A stretch of 34,240 nucleotides of DNA from Gamarada debralockiae (GCA_002803225.1 NXFV01000757.1:1-34240); one strand, 5' to 3'. Positions 1 through 12,238 are shown, counted from the first letter of the stretch. Program-made: numbers and translations. Notes: generated from the letters alone by a model not told the origin.

Positions 1-297
1 AGGAGTATATAGAGTTGTCGAATCAGACTATTGTGTGGTAAAATCATGAATGTGTTGATATCTAAGGAGGGAAGTATCGTGGGGTTGCCAGAACCCAATT
101 GTCAGTTGAGCTGTATTTTGGGGGCGAAATATAGTGGCATTTCTAGACCTAGCTGATATCTAAGGAGCTGGAATACAAGGAGGGGCAGAGCTCTCTTATA
201 TCACAAAAGAGGGGTAAATACAGGCTATACCTGATTAGGCAATTCCAACCAACACCAATATACATGTAAACAGCCGTCACTAGCAACCAGCAATAGC

Positions 298-2726
298 CTA
301 GGTTTCATCTGGCAAGAGTCCTAATTGCTCCTTATATCTCTCATACAAGTGCATCCACTGATTGCCGAGCGTGAGTAGCTGAACAGCGACGGGACGTGTG
401 TTGAAACCCTCTGGCATTGGCAGTACCTCATGCCGATGAAACATCGGTCCAGTAAGAGAAAGAACATATGTGTAGTCTGTAAAGAATTCCTTTCTAGCAA
501 TAGAAAACTTGCGAAAGGGCTGCAAAGGACTTGAAACGCTATCGTACGCAGCGTCGAGTACTTCCTGGGCGTTGTCGTAAAGGTTGACCCAACCACAGGC
601 ATAATTGATAATGATTGCCATCTCGACCCATTTCAAGCATGTCCCAGATAGCAAGAACTCAGTCATCTTGTCGCATAATCTGGACGCCTGAGCTAGTTCA
701 TCTTCGTCAAGCGATCGAGGCAACCTCGTCAGAAAGAAAGTATTCCAGAGACCATAAGCCATCTCGAAGTATTCAGCAGTGTCTCGTGTGGGGGTTAGAT
801 CGTAGTTTCTGTAAGATCAAATTTGCTTTGGGAGATTACTCAAAACACCACACACTGGTATTGCCGCGATAGAGAGCTTTCAGTTGTTGTGGTTTGAGGG
901 TCCGTGGTATTTCGAACGTCCTTTCTTTGCCGCACATTCGGACAAATTGTGCGGTCATGTGGTGAACAAATTCGATCTCGATTTCTTTATTCTCCGCTCT
1001 ATGCAGCTCAATGAGCGGCGAACATAACTGCTGAGCTAAATCAATCGAGTCGAAGACTTCTTCGCCATCATTTTCAGCTCCGAACATGGTCCAACAGCTC
1101 ACGATCTAGAGAGCTTCGTCCAACCCGAACGAAGTCTGCCATGTCGATCCACAAGAAGACTTGCTGAGAAAGCCTGAGCTGTAGCGGTGAGGAAAATCTT
1201 TCCATTGTCGAGAAAATTTGCTGATAGAGCTGAAAAATTCCCATTGGGATATTCTGGAGTTGTGCAATAGATGCTAGGCTCGGTAGGCGCTGTATCTCAT
1301 CCATTATCAGCCGCGCAGAAAGCCATAACCCTGCTGCTGCTGGAGTTACCTCAGATGAACTTCAAATCCTAGAGCGGTCCTGGAAATTTGTTTACATCTG
1401 GAAACCCTATCTTCGATATAATCGGATACAAGACTTTGAACTTTGTCTGGGATATTTTCAGCTCGGATATCGGGCGATTGAAGGAATCGAGAATCGAGTA
1501 GCTCTGGATCTTCTCGACACTGGAAATCAGAAATCACTTAATTACAGTTAAAGATTAGAGCTAAGCCGGGGTCCATGAGTTCTCAAGTCTCGAGAAGCCC
1601 TCTTTTGGAGCAAAGTTGGGGAGTATAACTTGTGCATTTCGCCGGAATCTGAAGAATTGAACTCAGAATTACGTACTGTGACCAATATCTTAATGGTTCT
1701 CTTGAATTCGGCGGCCGCTGTCATCATAGAAAAGACGAGGTCCTTAGCTTCTCGGCACTCATCAAGTGCATCTACTACGATGAAGATCAGCGGTTTTAAG
1801 GTATTCCTCAACACAAGCTGGAAAGACGAATGCAGGCTTACAAAAGACTCTGCTGTTTCCTGTCCACTTTGTTGGTAAAGTGTCTCGAACCAAGGATACA
1901 GAGTTTCGTCTTTTGCTAAAAGTTGCGAAACCAGCGTTCTCAGGACTTAGAAAAGGTGGCTCTTCTTGTCGTCGTTTCCCTTGCAGAAGAAGTATAGCAC
2001 ATCATTTGTGGTAGTCCTCGTAAGGTAGCAAATTAGAAAAGCGATAAGAGTAGATTTTCCACTTCCAGGAGCGCCGCCAAATTCTCAAGATCTCTGAGTT
2101 TTCGGATGCCAAAAACGTTTGAATGTCTGGCATTTCCAACGCCCAGTTGCAAGAACCAGTCATACAGTCTCTTTGATGTCGATAGAGATCCTCCTGGACG
2201 TTGGCATGACACAACAATTTTTGAACATTAGCACGCATTTGACCTAAGCATGATATCAGTGGAGGGAACATCGAACGAGTGAAGTACCGAAGCTTACTGA
2301 CCGTGCTTCATCTTCGGTCCCTCGAGCTTTTTTGGCTTTCTCGATATTCGTGGCATTGGCCGCCCAATCGATCTCAGTGATGTGATGAAATAATGTTGTC
2401 TGATAATTGCTGGAATTCTTTATCGAAAGATACCAACACACCAGCTGCGAATGGACAAGGTGAGCCTGAAATCTGATGTTGCCATTGAGAATTGACGGCT
2501 GAGCGCAGGTGTAGAACCTAATATATATAAAGCACTTCCTACTGTAGAATTAAGATATCATTGCTGAGAAATACCAACACTCCCTTTGATATTTGAAGCT
2601 AGGCAAGTGACTTTGATCTATTTCTCGCTGCCTTAGGAACCTCAAATATCAGGGCGAAATATAAAGCAAACCTGCATAGGCCTTCCAAGTTCTTAGCTCT
2701 CTCTGTCTTTTCTCGCACCTTCTCGC
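298..2726 (-). pseudogene. Decayed NACHT-domain STAND (NLR-like) gene
   Basis: Remains of a signal-transducing NTPase of the fungal NACHT/NLR class, used in non-self recognition and cell-death control. Walker A (GAPGSGKST) is encoded at 2049-2075 and Walker B (LIFIVVDALDEC) at 1755-1790. The helical region after the NTPase (about 1074-1530, including a stretch starting GLWLSARLIMDEIQ) and a C-terminal helical segment (298-762) look like normal NLR sequence. Breaks: one extra base at about 2074-2077, just before Walker A, shifts the frame. An in-frame TAA at 1947-1949 sits where CAA (Gln) would fit, a C-to-T change on the coding strand. Further stops follow around 1540-1550, 1345 and 1074. One upstream break looks like a genuine 44-nt intron (GTACTT...TTAG, about 2257-2300). 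Coding-like sequence continues upstream to about 2726. Non-functional unless the breaks are assembly errors. Confidence 0.8.
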
Positions 2727-2753
2727 AGGGAACTGGGAAATGAAAGGAGTCCA

Positions 2754-3322
2754 TTAAGACGGGTACGCGCTAAATGTAAATTTAATAGTTCCTCTCTCGA
2801 CTTCTTCCGTCACATCTCGCCTACCATGCTGATAACACACATACCGATACCCCCCCTTCTCCCTGTTCTCCATCGTAACCACATGTCCAGTACCATTTGA
2901 CCTTACATACCCAACGCCAACTCGCTGGCCTACTTCAAGAAACTGTGCCCGCTGACTGATTCCATAATTCTGAGGTGAGTTTGGAAACTGCCCGGGGCTG
3001 TAGAAAGCAACCTCAACATGCCTCGTGTTGATTACCCAAGCAATCGAATCGAAACTGGCCGAAGCCCGGTGATTGGTAGTCCACCTGATCCGTTGGCTGG
3101 CATTTCGATATCGATCTCGCGAGAGAGTTCGTCCGCAGTTCTGCCGAGGAGGGTTGCTAAAGTGACGAAGACGCAGTTGTCGGTTAGGCAGGAGGGGTTG
3201 TAGTTGGATATTGGGGAGAGACCAATAGTATTGAGTGCATTGCCGAATTTGGTGACTTCTGGAGAGGAGATGTAGCTCGTTGGGCCCTCCTGGCGTTCTG
3301 GCCTTGAAGCTTCGATTCCCAT
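2754..3322 (-). pseudogene. Papain-like-fold cysteine protein, frameshifted
   Basis: Starts at an ATG at 3322. It reads about 90 codons in one frame, hits a stop at 3032-3034, and continues as about 90 more codons in another frame to a TAA at 2754-2756. The first part contains DNCVFVTLATLLG, a Cys-before-helix arrangement as in papain-like proteases, transglutaminases and Tox-PL domains. The second part contains GTGHVVTM, the expected His strand, with a beta-rich context. No intron of plausible length bridges the break near 3035-3045, so I call a small indel. The gene lies about 30 bp upstream of coding-like sequence of the dead NACHT gene on the same strand, and may have been its N-terminal effector domain. 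Fold assignment rests on motif reading only; catalytic activity is not shown. Confidence 0.45.
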
Positions 3323-4004
3323 CTCATCGCGTTATTAGCTCCTAAGTTTGGGAATTGCAAAGACAATCGAAGTCCGCACAGTGCGCACCGCATTATAATA
3401 AAGGCCTCAGGGTCTGGAACGCACCAACTTGTAGCATTCAAGACAATCTTTAAAGCCAACACGTGTCAAATTTGAATGGTTACGAAATATAAGGCTGTAC
3501 GAGATGCTGCTTAACTTTTTGGGTCACCGAGTGGCTTGGAAAGTGGGTCTTTTTATTGGATAGACAACAACAGCCGCCTTTTTTAGGCGCCAGTATAGAA
3601 ATAAAAAGGGAATTTTTGGTCCTTAACATTTAGATAGCGGCCCCGCTCTTTTTGAGGGAGGATGAAGTGGTCGGTTGAAATGGCCATCGAAGTTAAGGTT
3701 ACAACCATACAACTAACTGGTGTGTAAGAAGCGAAAATCCATATAATAACATTATTTGAATAATTGGAAAACTGCGACATGCAACAAAACTCTTCAAGCT
3801 AGGCCTTTCACGTACTTGTGATGTTGTGAGCAATGAGAAGGAAAGGAAGGGGCAGGAGTGAAGCGAGGTCAAAAAAGGAAGCCGTCATTAATTCTTGCTA
3901 ATCTTCAAGTAACAGCTCTAAAAAGCAAAACAAAACTTTTACCCATAGCCATCCCTCACCTTGATACTCTATGATCCCATTTCTTCGCATCAGCGATTCA
4001 AAGT
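3323..4004. other. Intergenic, no gene seen
   Basis: Spacer between the papain-like remnant and the 3' end of the methyltransferase gene. Only short open frames without recognisable motifs are present. Both flanking genes are on the minus strand, so the stretch should hold the promoter of the papain-like gene and the terminator of the methyltransferase; no clear TATA or poly(A) signal stands out. Confidence 0.5.
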
Positions 4005-5088
4005 TCAAACAGAAACAAACCGAGCAACCCAAAAATCCATGCTCCTAACCCCCTTCACCCTCTCGTTGCCCTCCTCCACCTTAAGTAGCCCCACACTCGC
4101 CTCTACGGCATCATACATAGCACTCATAGCAGCCAATTCCTTCTCCGGAACACCCTGTTCTTCTAATCCTCCCAATACCTTTTCTCTCGTCCGCAAATTA
4201 TAGCCGACCTCCCAGTACCCATCTAACATGCCCTCGTTCGTTTGATTTGTTTCTTCGTTCTCCAGTTTAAACCTCTTGGTCCCGGTAACATTTGAGACAA
4301 TTTGTTTGGGAGACAAGACTGAACGAATGTTGACATCTGTAGGAACTTTGCGTTTCGCTTCGAGGCTCGCAAGGAGGAGCGCAGTCAAGACATGAGGTTG
4401 GGAAGCTGGAAGGGAAGCACGGAGAGACCATTCTGCTATGCAAACATACTTGGCTTTTCCGATGCAGGATTGGATGATTTGAGAGAGGATAGAGGGGGAT
4501 TCGAAGTACCAGACACAATGGGCGAGGATTATGTAGTCGTAGGGTGGTGCGCCAGCGGGGAGCGAGGAGAGGAAAACGATGGGGTCGGTGGAGAGGTGGA
4601 AAGAGATGCGGGGTCCGAGTGTGGATTTCTTGATATGGGACTGGGCTTGGAACAGGGTCCATGGGGAGCCTGGTGCGTGTTATTGCTTGTTGGGTGGAGA
4701 TAGAAGGTGGGAAAAGGGGAAGCAGGGGACAGTTTGACACGTGGCTTGAGGTCAGGGCAAGAATTCCACGCGTCGAACGAACAGATATCATGCTATTGTT
4801 GGGGAAGATATTGAGAATTGACGTACCATAATCTGGTGCTCCAGGATCAACAGCATCTACATGTCCTGTTTCTCCTACCGCGTCCGCAAGCACAACAGTG
4901 CAATCGGCCTGACCGCATCCCAACTCGAGGACACGAGACCCGGGCTTGATGTCCCAAAACGACACTATCTGGAGACGATGATCCATTTGCCATGCTATAC
5001 TTCTAGCACCCGAGAAGACTTCTGGCGTCTTTGGTCCTTGTAGGAAATGCTCAGCGAGAGCGAAGGCTTTGGGTGAAGGATGCGCCAT
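4005..5088 (-). CDS. SAM-dependent class I methyltransferase, 308 aa
   Basis: Two-exon gene: exon 1 5088-4827, intron 4826-4670 (157 nt, GTACGT...CCAG), exon 2 4669-4005. The spliced frame is 927 nt. Exon 1 carries SAM-binding motif I, VLELGCGQADC (from residue 53), after a helix that includes IAWQMDHRLQIV, and ends at VDPGAPDYG, which fits the motif II acidic strand (ribose contact). Exon 2 continues with PAGAPPYDYIILAHCVWYF, the motif IV/post-I region, and a helical C-terminal half. This is a typical Rossmann-fold methyltransferase of the UbiE/Methyltransf_11-25 type common in ascomycetes. No signal peptide is visible, so it is probably cytosolic. Substrate unknown; nothing nearby suggests a biosynthetic cluster. 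Confidence 0.85.
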
Positions 5089-5928
5089 GATTTAGAGTTG
5101 AGTCTGGAAAAGAAGAATCTAGCTAATGTTGATGCTAGCAAAGTTCAAAACAAGGGAGGATATACTAGGACTTTATAACTTCGTCGATTGCTTCAACAGG
5201 AAATATTGAACCCCGAACAATGACTCACTTAGCCTACTGGGACTAGAATGTGCGATGAGGAGTAAGCAGCATCACGTGATTACACTTACTTGCCCACTTT
5301 TAGCTTGAAGCCCCTGAAATTCGGTTGAACGAGAGGCTGTACAGATTGTAGCTGCACATTTGGAAGGAGTAGAGATAATATCCCCAAATCAACGTCCTAA
5401 ACGGAGTTTCTGATATCGAAAACCATCCTTCATCACCCAGACCTGTCGTGATTCTGTACCCTTGTCATGAAAATGCATCTAATTTCATTAATTGGAATGG
5501 GATGCGATTCTGGATAATAAACCCTGTGGAAATAAAGACCATTAAGTTCTGTACTACTTCGCACAGCTTCAACACAAGCTCCCACATCGTACAGGCAGAT
5601 GTGGCCTCTTTAGTAATCTCAAGATATTCCCAATAGATAGTCGCGACACAGAAGATTATTGCTCGTTGAAAACCGCTTCTGTAGATGTAGCGTATTGAGT
5701 GAAGAATGTATGTCCTCATTTTGGGGAGAGGGAGGTCACTGACCAGCGTCGAGACGCCGAACCTCAGTCACCTACCTAACTTCAGCTCCCCTCGCCCCGA
5801 AACTCTGACTCTCATCTCTTCCTTTGCGGATTCCCAAGACGACATCTCAAATTCCCCAGCATCACCAAGCATCCACGTCCTTCTGAGCCAACAACTTTGC
5901 CATTCACCTCATACCCTTAAGTATCAAA
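5089..5928. other. Divergent intergenic region
   Basis: Lies between the starts of the methyltransferase (minus) and the small secreted protein gene (plus), so it must hold both promoters. The last 200 bp before the ATG at 5929 are C/T-rich and without a TATA box. Short open frames here show no recognisable protein. Confidence 0.5.
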
Positions 5929-6306
5929 ATGCATCTCACAGTTCTCACTCTTCTGGCCATCGTTACTCTTGGCCCCGCAAGTTTCCCATTTGAGGGTATA
6001 TTTGGGTTTATCATCTCTACCCCTGAACTGGGCTCGTCACCGACAAGTACGCCCAGAATGCTGCGAAAGCAAAGCGGAAGCGGAAACGAGCCGGCAAGAG
6101 GAAGGCAAGAAATGTGTGTGTCAATCTTCTTCAACAACTCCTTGGTTCGTAAGACGAGAGGAGCTCATAGAATGAATAGGCATATCGGCACCGCAAACAC
6201 TATCCCCGGAGGCCCCCCTCTTTTTTATTGTAAGATAACCGAGGTACCAGCTTGCTGTCTCCGTAGGGTATGTGGTAACCATACCTCGAACGGAGAATGC
6301 AGATGA
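5929..6306 (+). CDS. Small secreted cysteine-rich protein, 76 aa, 8 Cys
   Basis: Gene revealed by splicing: exon 1 5929-5995, intron 5996-6047 (52 nt, GTATAT...CAAG), exon 2 6048-6148, intron 6149-6243 (95 nt, GTAAGA...CGAG), exon 3 6244-6306, total 231 nt. Residues 1-18 (MHLTVLTLLAIVTLGPAS) are a good signal peptide. The mature part of about 58 residues has eight cysteines at 27, 28, 45, 47, 60, 61, 66 and 75. Spacing is CC-x16-C-x-C-x12-CC-x4-C-x8-C, consistent with four disulphides. The ATG has an A-rich fungal start context (TCAAAATG). The profile is that of an apoplastic effector, antimicrobial peptide or surface protein. The cysteine order does not match the hydrophobin pattern and I do not recognise the family. 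The second acceptor was chosen because it keeps the frame open and adds four cysteines; transcript data could move it. Confidence 0.6.
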   Translation: MHLTVLTLLAIVTLGPASFPFEGIFGFIISTPELGSSPTSTPRMLRKQSGSGNEPARGRQEMCVSIFFNNSLVRKTRGAHRMNRHIGTANTIPGGPPLFYCKITEVPACCLRRVCGNHTSNGECR

Positions 6307-9125
6307 TACTGACACTTGAACGATTTAGAAAGAGCCAAAGGGTGGGAGGAGCGAGATCTTGCTCTTAACTCGAATGTACTGAGCATGTTTGTGGACTCGC
6401 TTGGAAGCGCTCGCGTTGAGTAGATTTGAGGATCGCATAGATGAAGCAGAGGAGGGACAGGGCTGGGTGAATGCCCCTTGAAGAGATGACGTGGATATGA
6501 AAGGCGACCGTGTCACTTGGGAGCTCGCTGTCGTGGTCTGAAATGCTTTATTTGAACATTCTCGCGGGACTTGTATGTCAGTTGTGAAGTTATAAGATGC
6601 AAGACCAAGTCAAATCAAACAGAACTATTGTCATAAATTCCAAGCCCGGTGCGATCACTACCTCCAACAATCTCATCCGAGCGGAGGTATTTACTCTCAT
6701 CAATGACTTGCAATGCATATTAGGAATCCACATCACGTGATACCCCTCATTCTGGGTGCAGCACCCTGAAGGCATTACCAAGAAGAGAGGGAAGGGAAAA
6801 CAAGTTTGCGAACGTCAAACTTCTGATTCGCTGAGATAAGCTGTACTATTACTGGCGCAGTTGATCAGCACTGCCGGCAGTCATTCTCGTCGGGTTGTTC
6901 CTGGCTGTCAACGCTGTCGCCGTTGGGCAATGAAAACTAGTCACCCACCCAAAAATACGAAAACACATCTTTCTTATCGAATGAACAGCCCCAGACTATC
7001 GCATCCTCTATATCTCAAAGGCAGTTCTGTGGCTGGGCCGCACTCCTATTGGCTAGATACAATAGCGATGGCGATAATTCACGTGCCCGATAGAGGAAGG
7101 TGACAACTTGACGCCCTTTCGCTTTGTCCGGGCGCCGAATGAAATCTGCAGCCAAAAGCAAGCTGAGGACCCTCAATCTGCAGCTTTCCGCGATCAAGGT
7201 TCGAGCTTCCTTTGCCGGTGGTACCGCGTTGCATTCGAAAAGAGTTTTGTGTCGCCTTCTTGTCCGGGTTCCTGGTACGTTATGAACAGCATGCGCATTC
7301 ATTAAAGTTGTGTTGGGAACCGAAAGGATTCAACGGATGAAGTTTAAATTTTTGCGAATTTGGAAAACGGATGTGGTGGACGCTGAGATGTGACTGCGAT
7401 AGTTCGGACATGTGCCTCTTTGCGGAGAAAGATCAGACATCAGCAGCGATCGTTGACAGGTTGGATTAAAAAATGAGGGGCAATGCCACGGGGAATGGTA
7501 GTGTAGTCCCGATATGACAAGCTTTGGCTGGGGCCACGGAAAGTTTGTGGCAAAAAATACAAGAAAATCCGTAGATGGATATGGCATGGGTTTGGAGAGG
7601 AGGGGCCATTTCCGAGATGGTGTGGTGAGAGTTGGTGAGGCGTGTCGGACAAATGCAATGTGGTGAGCTGACAGCGGAGAAGGGTTGGAAAGGTATTTGG
7701 TTGGATGTTTTCCACATGAAATCTCAGGGGAAGGAAGGAAGGGCGAATGTGAAACATATCCGGACTATCTTTGAGTTGCTGCAGTGGACTTGATGCATCT
7801 CAATCCCGTACATTTATCCTGTAGAACAGAGGCAGCCCGCATTGCTTTCCTCGTACAACAGACGAAATCGTGACGAGATCAATAGGGATCCGACCGGATG
7901 GGTGGATTCACGACAGCTAATTGCTGATCAAATTTGAGGGTTCTAGGTCGAAGTCGGAAAGTCCTTTGATTGAGGCTTACTCCGAGCAGGACAGGCAGGC
8001 GTATGAGAGCTTCTGGAAGAGAAAGAACCCCATATTAATACATCTCGACCCTTAAAGCCGCCATTAATTCCATCCAAAGCCACTACCTGCTTGCCGTCTT
8101 GAATCTTCTACATTTGACAAACAAATAGAATTGGACCAAGTAAAATTGACTATGCCTTAAACAATGAATCATATGGCATTCTCCAGCTCTTCGAAATAAA
8201 TGGTTTATGTATCAATCCGACTGGGTGTTTGTTCCTCGCGTCTTCTCCAATAAATTTCGAAGCTTTTAGCGTCGTTCTAGAAGGATTCTCAGGTTAGTTG
8301 CTCGAATGCCGAAAGAACCAATCTCCTGCAACAGCCTCCTCTTTCCTCTTCCATCAATCTTTCCACTGCCAATTCAGACCTCACTTCGACGCTTCCCAGT
8401 CCTCTGCTAGAGACTCTATATCGCTAAACACAATCATCCCCCCTTTCTTCCCCCTCTCACTCTCTCTTTCACAAGTTGAATGTCTGCCATCCGCGTAATG
8501 ACCACCTTCTTCTTTCGCCAATAGCGCAGGACCTCAATTCCCCCCATATCCTTGTTCCGCCTGTGCTTTTTGCGCGACTGCGACTCGAGTCTTCCATTCC
8601 ATATTACCAGGTCGCACAACAAAAAGTCAATTGATGCATCGTCAAAGCCGCATTTCGATCTCCTTCGAATCTTCACTAACGCACCGGTTCTATCCTCGGC
8701 GCACCTAGAGTAACCATATCGTTGGAGGGCACAATTGTTCATTGTTGATCCTCACGAGGGGAGAACAAGGCCCGAGGAATCTCGAACGAGCCGCTCCCTG
8801 TAATCGCGAAACATCACCATTCCAAGACCCACAATCCAGACCTTCCCGATCCATCACCTTCGATAATTTGCGATTCATCGTCGATTCGTTACTTTCACAA
8901 CAAAGAAGGTACGAGATAGTCCTTGTGACGGAGCCAGACTCGTCTGAAAAAGCGACGGCGCTCGAGCCATCTCGGTGCGACACGGGAGTCTGATTCAAAG
9001 ATCGTGGATTTTGGCCTGGTAAATATTACATACCCTATATACACCGAGAGATATTGGGCCCTACCGATATATCCTGGTGGTGAGAGGGCACATTGGATCC
9101 AGGTGTCGCGGTGCGCGAAGCAGTT
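6307..9125. other. Long gene-free stretch, 2.8 kb
   Basis: No open frame here has recognisable domains, and most start from non-ATG codons. The right-hand kilobase is probably promoter and leader of the cyclic-nucleotide phosphodiesterase, including a CT-rich tract near 8.45 kb. I see no tRNA, transposon gene or repeat array. Confidence 0.5.
8429..8475 (+). promoter_or_regulatory. CT-rich tract, likely core promoter of PDE gene
   Basis: A pyrimidine-dominated run (CCCCCCTTTCTTCCCCC, then CTCACTCTCTCTTTCAC) about 650 bp upstream of the phosphodiesterase ATG. CT tracts commonly precede transcription starts of TATA-less housekeeping genes in filamentous fungi. If it marks the start site, the gene has a long 5' leader. 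Confidence 0.35.
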
Positions 9126-12100
9126 ATGGACTACGCTGCATGCAATGTTGTGTATGTGGATCGCGCAGCCCGAGAAGACAAGTTGGTCAGGAGAGACGAT
9201 GCGACATCGACGGCTTCATTAATTGATACGCCAAATCAACTCCAGGATCATGCGCCAGGTCCTCGGGTTCCCGACGCTGTGGACAGCAATCTCCAGACCC
9301 TCCTGGGGACCTTCAGTGAAGGTTCGTGCAGAATCCTACATTCCTCCACAAGGCTCTTGGCTAACATCCTCCAGTTCACGTCTGTACCTCTGGCAAATCC
9401 TGCATATCCAAGTTGTCCGAATTAAATCAAGCATCGATTGTCGAATTAATACCTACCCTCGTCCTCATAGATATCCCATACGAAGATCAACTACCCGATC
9501 GACCCTCGAGGGAGACTCGCACCCCTTCCCCGAGTTCGAAATTACAAATTGATGGATTAGCGGAGGAGCCACTGGAGCAGGAGGCATATGGGCTCAATCT
9601 TCTGGAATGGATAGCGTCCGAGATTCAATACCAGAGCTTGTCTAAGTTGATCGTGCCTGTTGCCGTTGTTGCGATCCCAGATGATGCTCCTACGATAACG
9701 TCAAGAGGAAGAGCGAGTTCAAAGTCGGACGGGACTCACTTTACTTCCTATGTTTCGGCACCGAAGCGCCCAGGATTGGTTGTACCGTTAGATCAAGTCA
9801 GGACAATGAGGTACTTGGATGTAGGGGCGGTAGACGTGTTGACGAGTCCGCTCCTGCAACAACGATTACCAAGCCTAGGAATACACGCATATCGGGCACA
9901 TAAGGATGCCTCAAAAGACCAAAGGGCATTGTTAGAAATGAAGAGAGGGCGGAAACGGTCTTGGGTTGGAGTGGATGATCAAAAGCCTTACGCATATCTA
10001 CGAGAAGCCATGGTGTCAGGACTGATGGATGGAATCTGCAAAGTAGGAGGTGATGAGGAACCCCTTGGCCACGTGAGAATATCGGTGGCTTTAGAACGTC
10101 GAGAGAAGATTGCAAAAGCTGTTGGGTCATGGGATTTCTCGGCACATGAGTTCACAGACGACGAACTCCTTCATGCAGCATTACTAATGCTACAACATGC
10201 TCTCGCAATGCCAGAACTAGAGAGATGGCGGATATCGACAGGTAAAAATCTCAAAGCATTTTTGTTTTTCCATTTGTCTCGGGTAATGTATAGTCCCGTA
10301 TGCTGACACCCGATGCAGAAAACCTCACCGGCTTTTTGGTCGCATGCCGCTCGGCATACAATGCCTTTGTTCCCTATCACAATTTCCGCCACGTCGTCGA
10401 TGTCTTACAGGCATCATTCCACTTTCTTGTCCGCCTTGGGAGGTTGCCTAGATATCCGTACTCGAGTGCGCCATCCCCCGCACAGACTCCTTCACCTATC
10501 GCCGCCCTCATACGCCCTTTCGATGCTCTGACATTATTGATCACTGCTATTGGCCACGACGTCGGCCACCCTGGTGTCAATAACGCCTTCCTAGTCACGC
10601 TCAACGCTCCTCTCGCCCAGCTGTACAATGACAGATCAGTTCTCGAGTCCTTTCACTGCGCCGCGTACTCGCAAATTCTCCGGCGTCACTGGCCAGCCGC
10701 CTTTTCGGGGGCTGAGATGAGACAGCTCATGATCAGCTCGATATTGGCAACAGATATGGGTCTTCACTTTGATTATATGAAGAAACTTGGATTTTTACAA
10801 GAAAAGTTGCATGAGAATGGAGGTACTGATGGATGGAATGGCAGGCTGCTTGAGGAACAACGCACGCTTGCGTGTGGATTGCTAATCAAGTGTGCCGATA
10901 TCAGTAATGTGGTATGTTGTTTGCATCGTCTTGTGTTGTGGATCTGACTAGGGATAGGCTCGGAAATACGAAGTTGCTGCACAATGGACGATAATACTGA
11001 CCGACGAATTTGCCCGCCAAGCATCGATGGAGAAAGATTTAGGGATTCCATCAGCTCTTTTTGCAGCTCCCGTCCGAGAAATTGTCGAGCTCGGGAAGTC
11101 CCAGATTGGCTTTATGAATATGTTTGCGATCCCCTTGTTCCAAGGAGTGACTGATGTCATGCCAGCAATGGAGTTCTGTGTGGAAGAGTTATATCGGAAT
11201 AAGTCTGCATGGGAGCAAAATATCAAGGAAGAACAAGAAAGAGCCAGACAGGATAGTGTTGACTCTGGAATGATGGACGGCATGTTTTCCCCGCGTACGA
11301 TGAGCGTGGCAACACCTTCTGATGCAAGTCACCAGAAGACAGGTAGTGCCATGTTATCAAGCCTGGGATCTGACACGGACCTGCGGATCAAAGCGCTGCT
11401 TAACAAGAAGAGTCCCTTCTCAGCTCCGAATGGTGTTCTCGACGAATCCGAAGAGCACGCACATCACCAACCGTTACCAGAACTTTCGACCAGATCGATA
11501 GAAGCCGCCGAGGAATCGGCTCACCCCTCACCAAGCGAACTCATCCCCGATTCAAGCTCGCGCCGGTCGTCAAAACCCAGCCAGCTGCAACTCAGCTACG
11601 CAACAGCCAATGCGCCTGGACTTCTCGATCATCCCAGCCAAGATGCCGACCTCCTTGTTCTCAACGGAGAACATCATGTTAACGGCATAGACGTCCAACC
11701 CTCTCTGGTGACTGACGTTGTTGTCGTCCCATCTTCGCCGGAAGAACCCCGCAAAACACACCCAACAGCAGACAAGCAACGAAGCAGTGATGCAACAGAA
11801 GGTAGCAACTCCGCAACCGGCGATTGGGCGTCCCAAGCTACCAGCGCAACGACAAACAAGATGCCCCTCTCTCCTAGCACGCAGGGTACAAGTATCATGA
11901 GCGAGGACTCGATGGAGAAAGGGACCAGTACTGCGGGAGCGACCCCCACATGCGCAAGTCCACTCGCTAGCGCGGAGAGCCAGAACTCGACAACTACGGG
12001 ATCGGTGGAGGGAGGTTCACATTCGAGCACGCCACCTGAGACGAAGGGAACAGTATTGATGGAGACGATGCGGAATTTGAAGAAAAGGCCGAGTCGCTTT

Positions 12101-12238
12101 CGAATGAACAGTCTGAATTTCTGGAAGCGATCTAAGAGCTCGAGTCCTCCGATGCCGAATAGGGATACGAGTGGTGGGCCGGTGGGAGGGAGTGATGATG
12201 ACGGCTTGAGTGTTGGGAAGGAAAGGGGCTGTTCGTGA
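9126..12238 (+). CDS. 3',5'-cyclic-nucleotide phosphodiesterase (cAMP PDE), 978 aa
   Basis: Hydrolyses cAMP to AMP and so damps cAMP/PKA signalling; class I (HD-domain) family related to yeast Pde2. Four exons: 9126-9321, 9375-10241, 10319-10911, 10958-12238; introns of 53, 77 and 46 nt; total 2937 nt. The start is the ATG giving MDYAACNVVYVDR; the frame is open a little further upstream but has no ATG. Metal-binding HD motifs are intact: YHNFRH at residues 374-379 and GHDVGH at 433-438, followed by VLESFHC. The helix NMFAIPLFQGVTDVMP marks the C-terminal end of the catalytic domain. After it comes a Ser/Thr/Pro-rich low-complexity tail of over 300 residues, likely disordered and phosphorylated, ending with a basic RMNSLNFWKRSKSS patch. 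The N-terminal 350 residues form a fungal regulatory extension. Confidence 0.95.

Noticed and set aside
4392..4703. 103-codon plus-strand open frame
   Set aside because: Antisense shadow of methyltransferase exon 2; no motifs.
7440..7757. 105-codon minus-strand open frame
   Set aside because: Overlaps another frame of similar length, has no recognisable motif or conserved-looking composition, and lies in otherwise non-coding DNA.
9093..9125. Upstream extension of the phosphodiesterase start
   Set aside because: The frame is open but begins with TTG; the first ATG, at 9126, gives the expected MDYAACNVVYVDR start.
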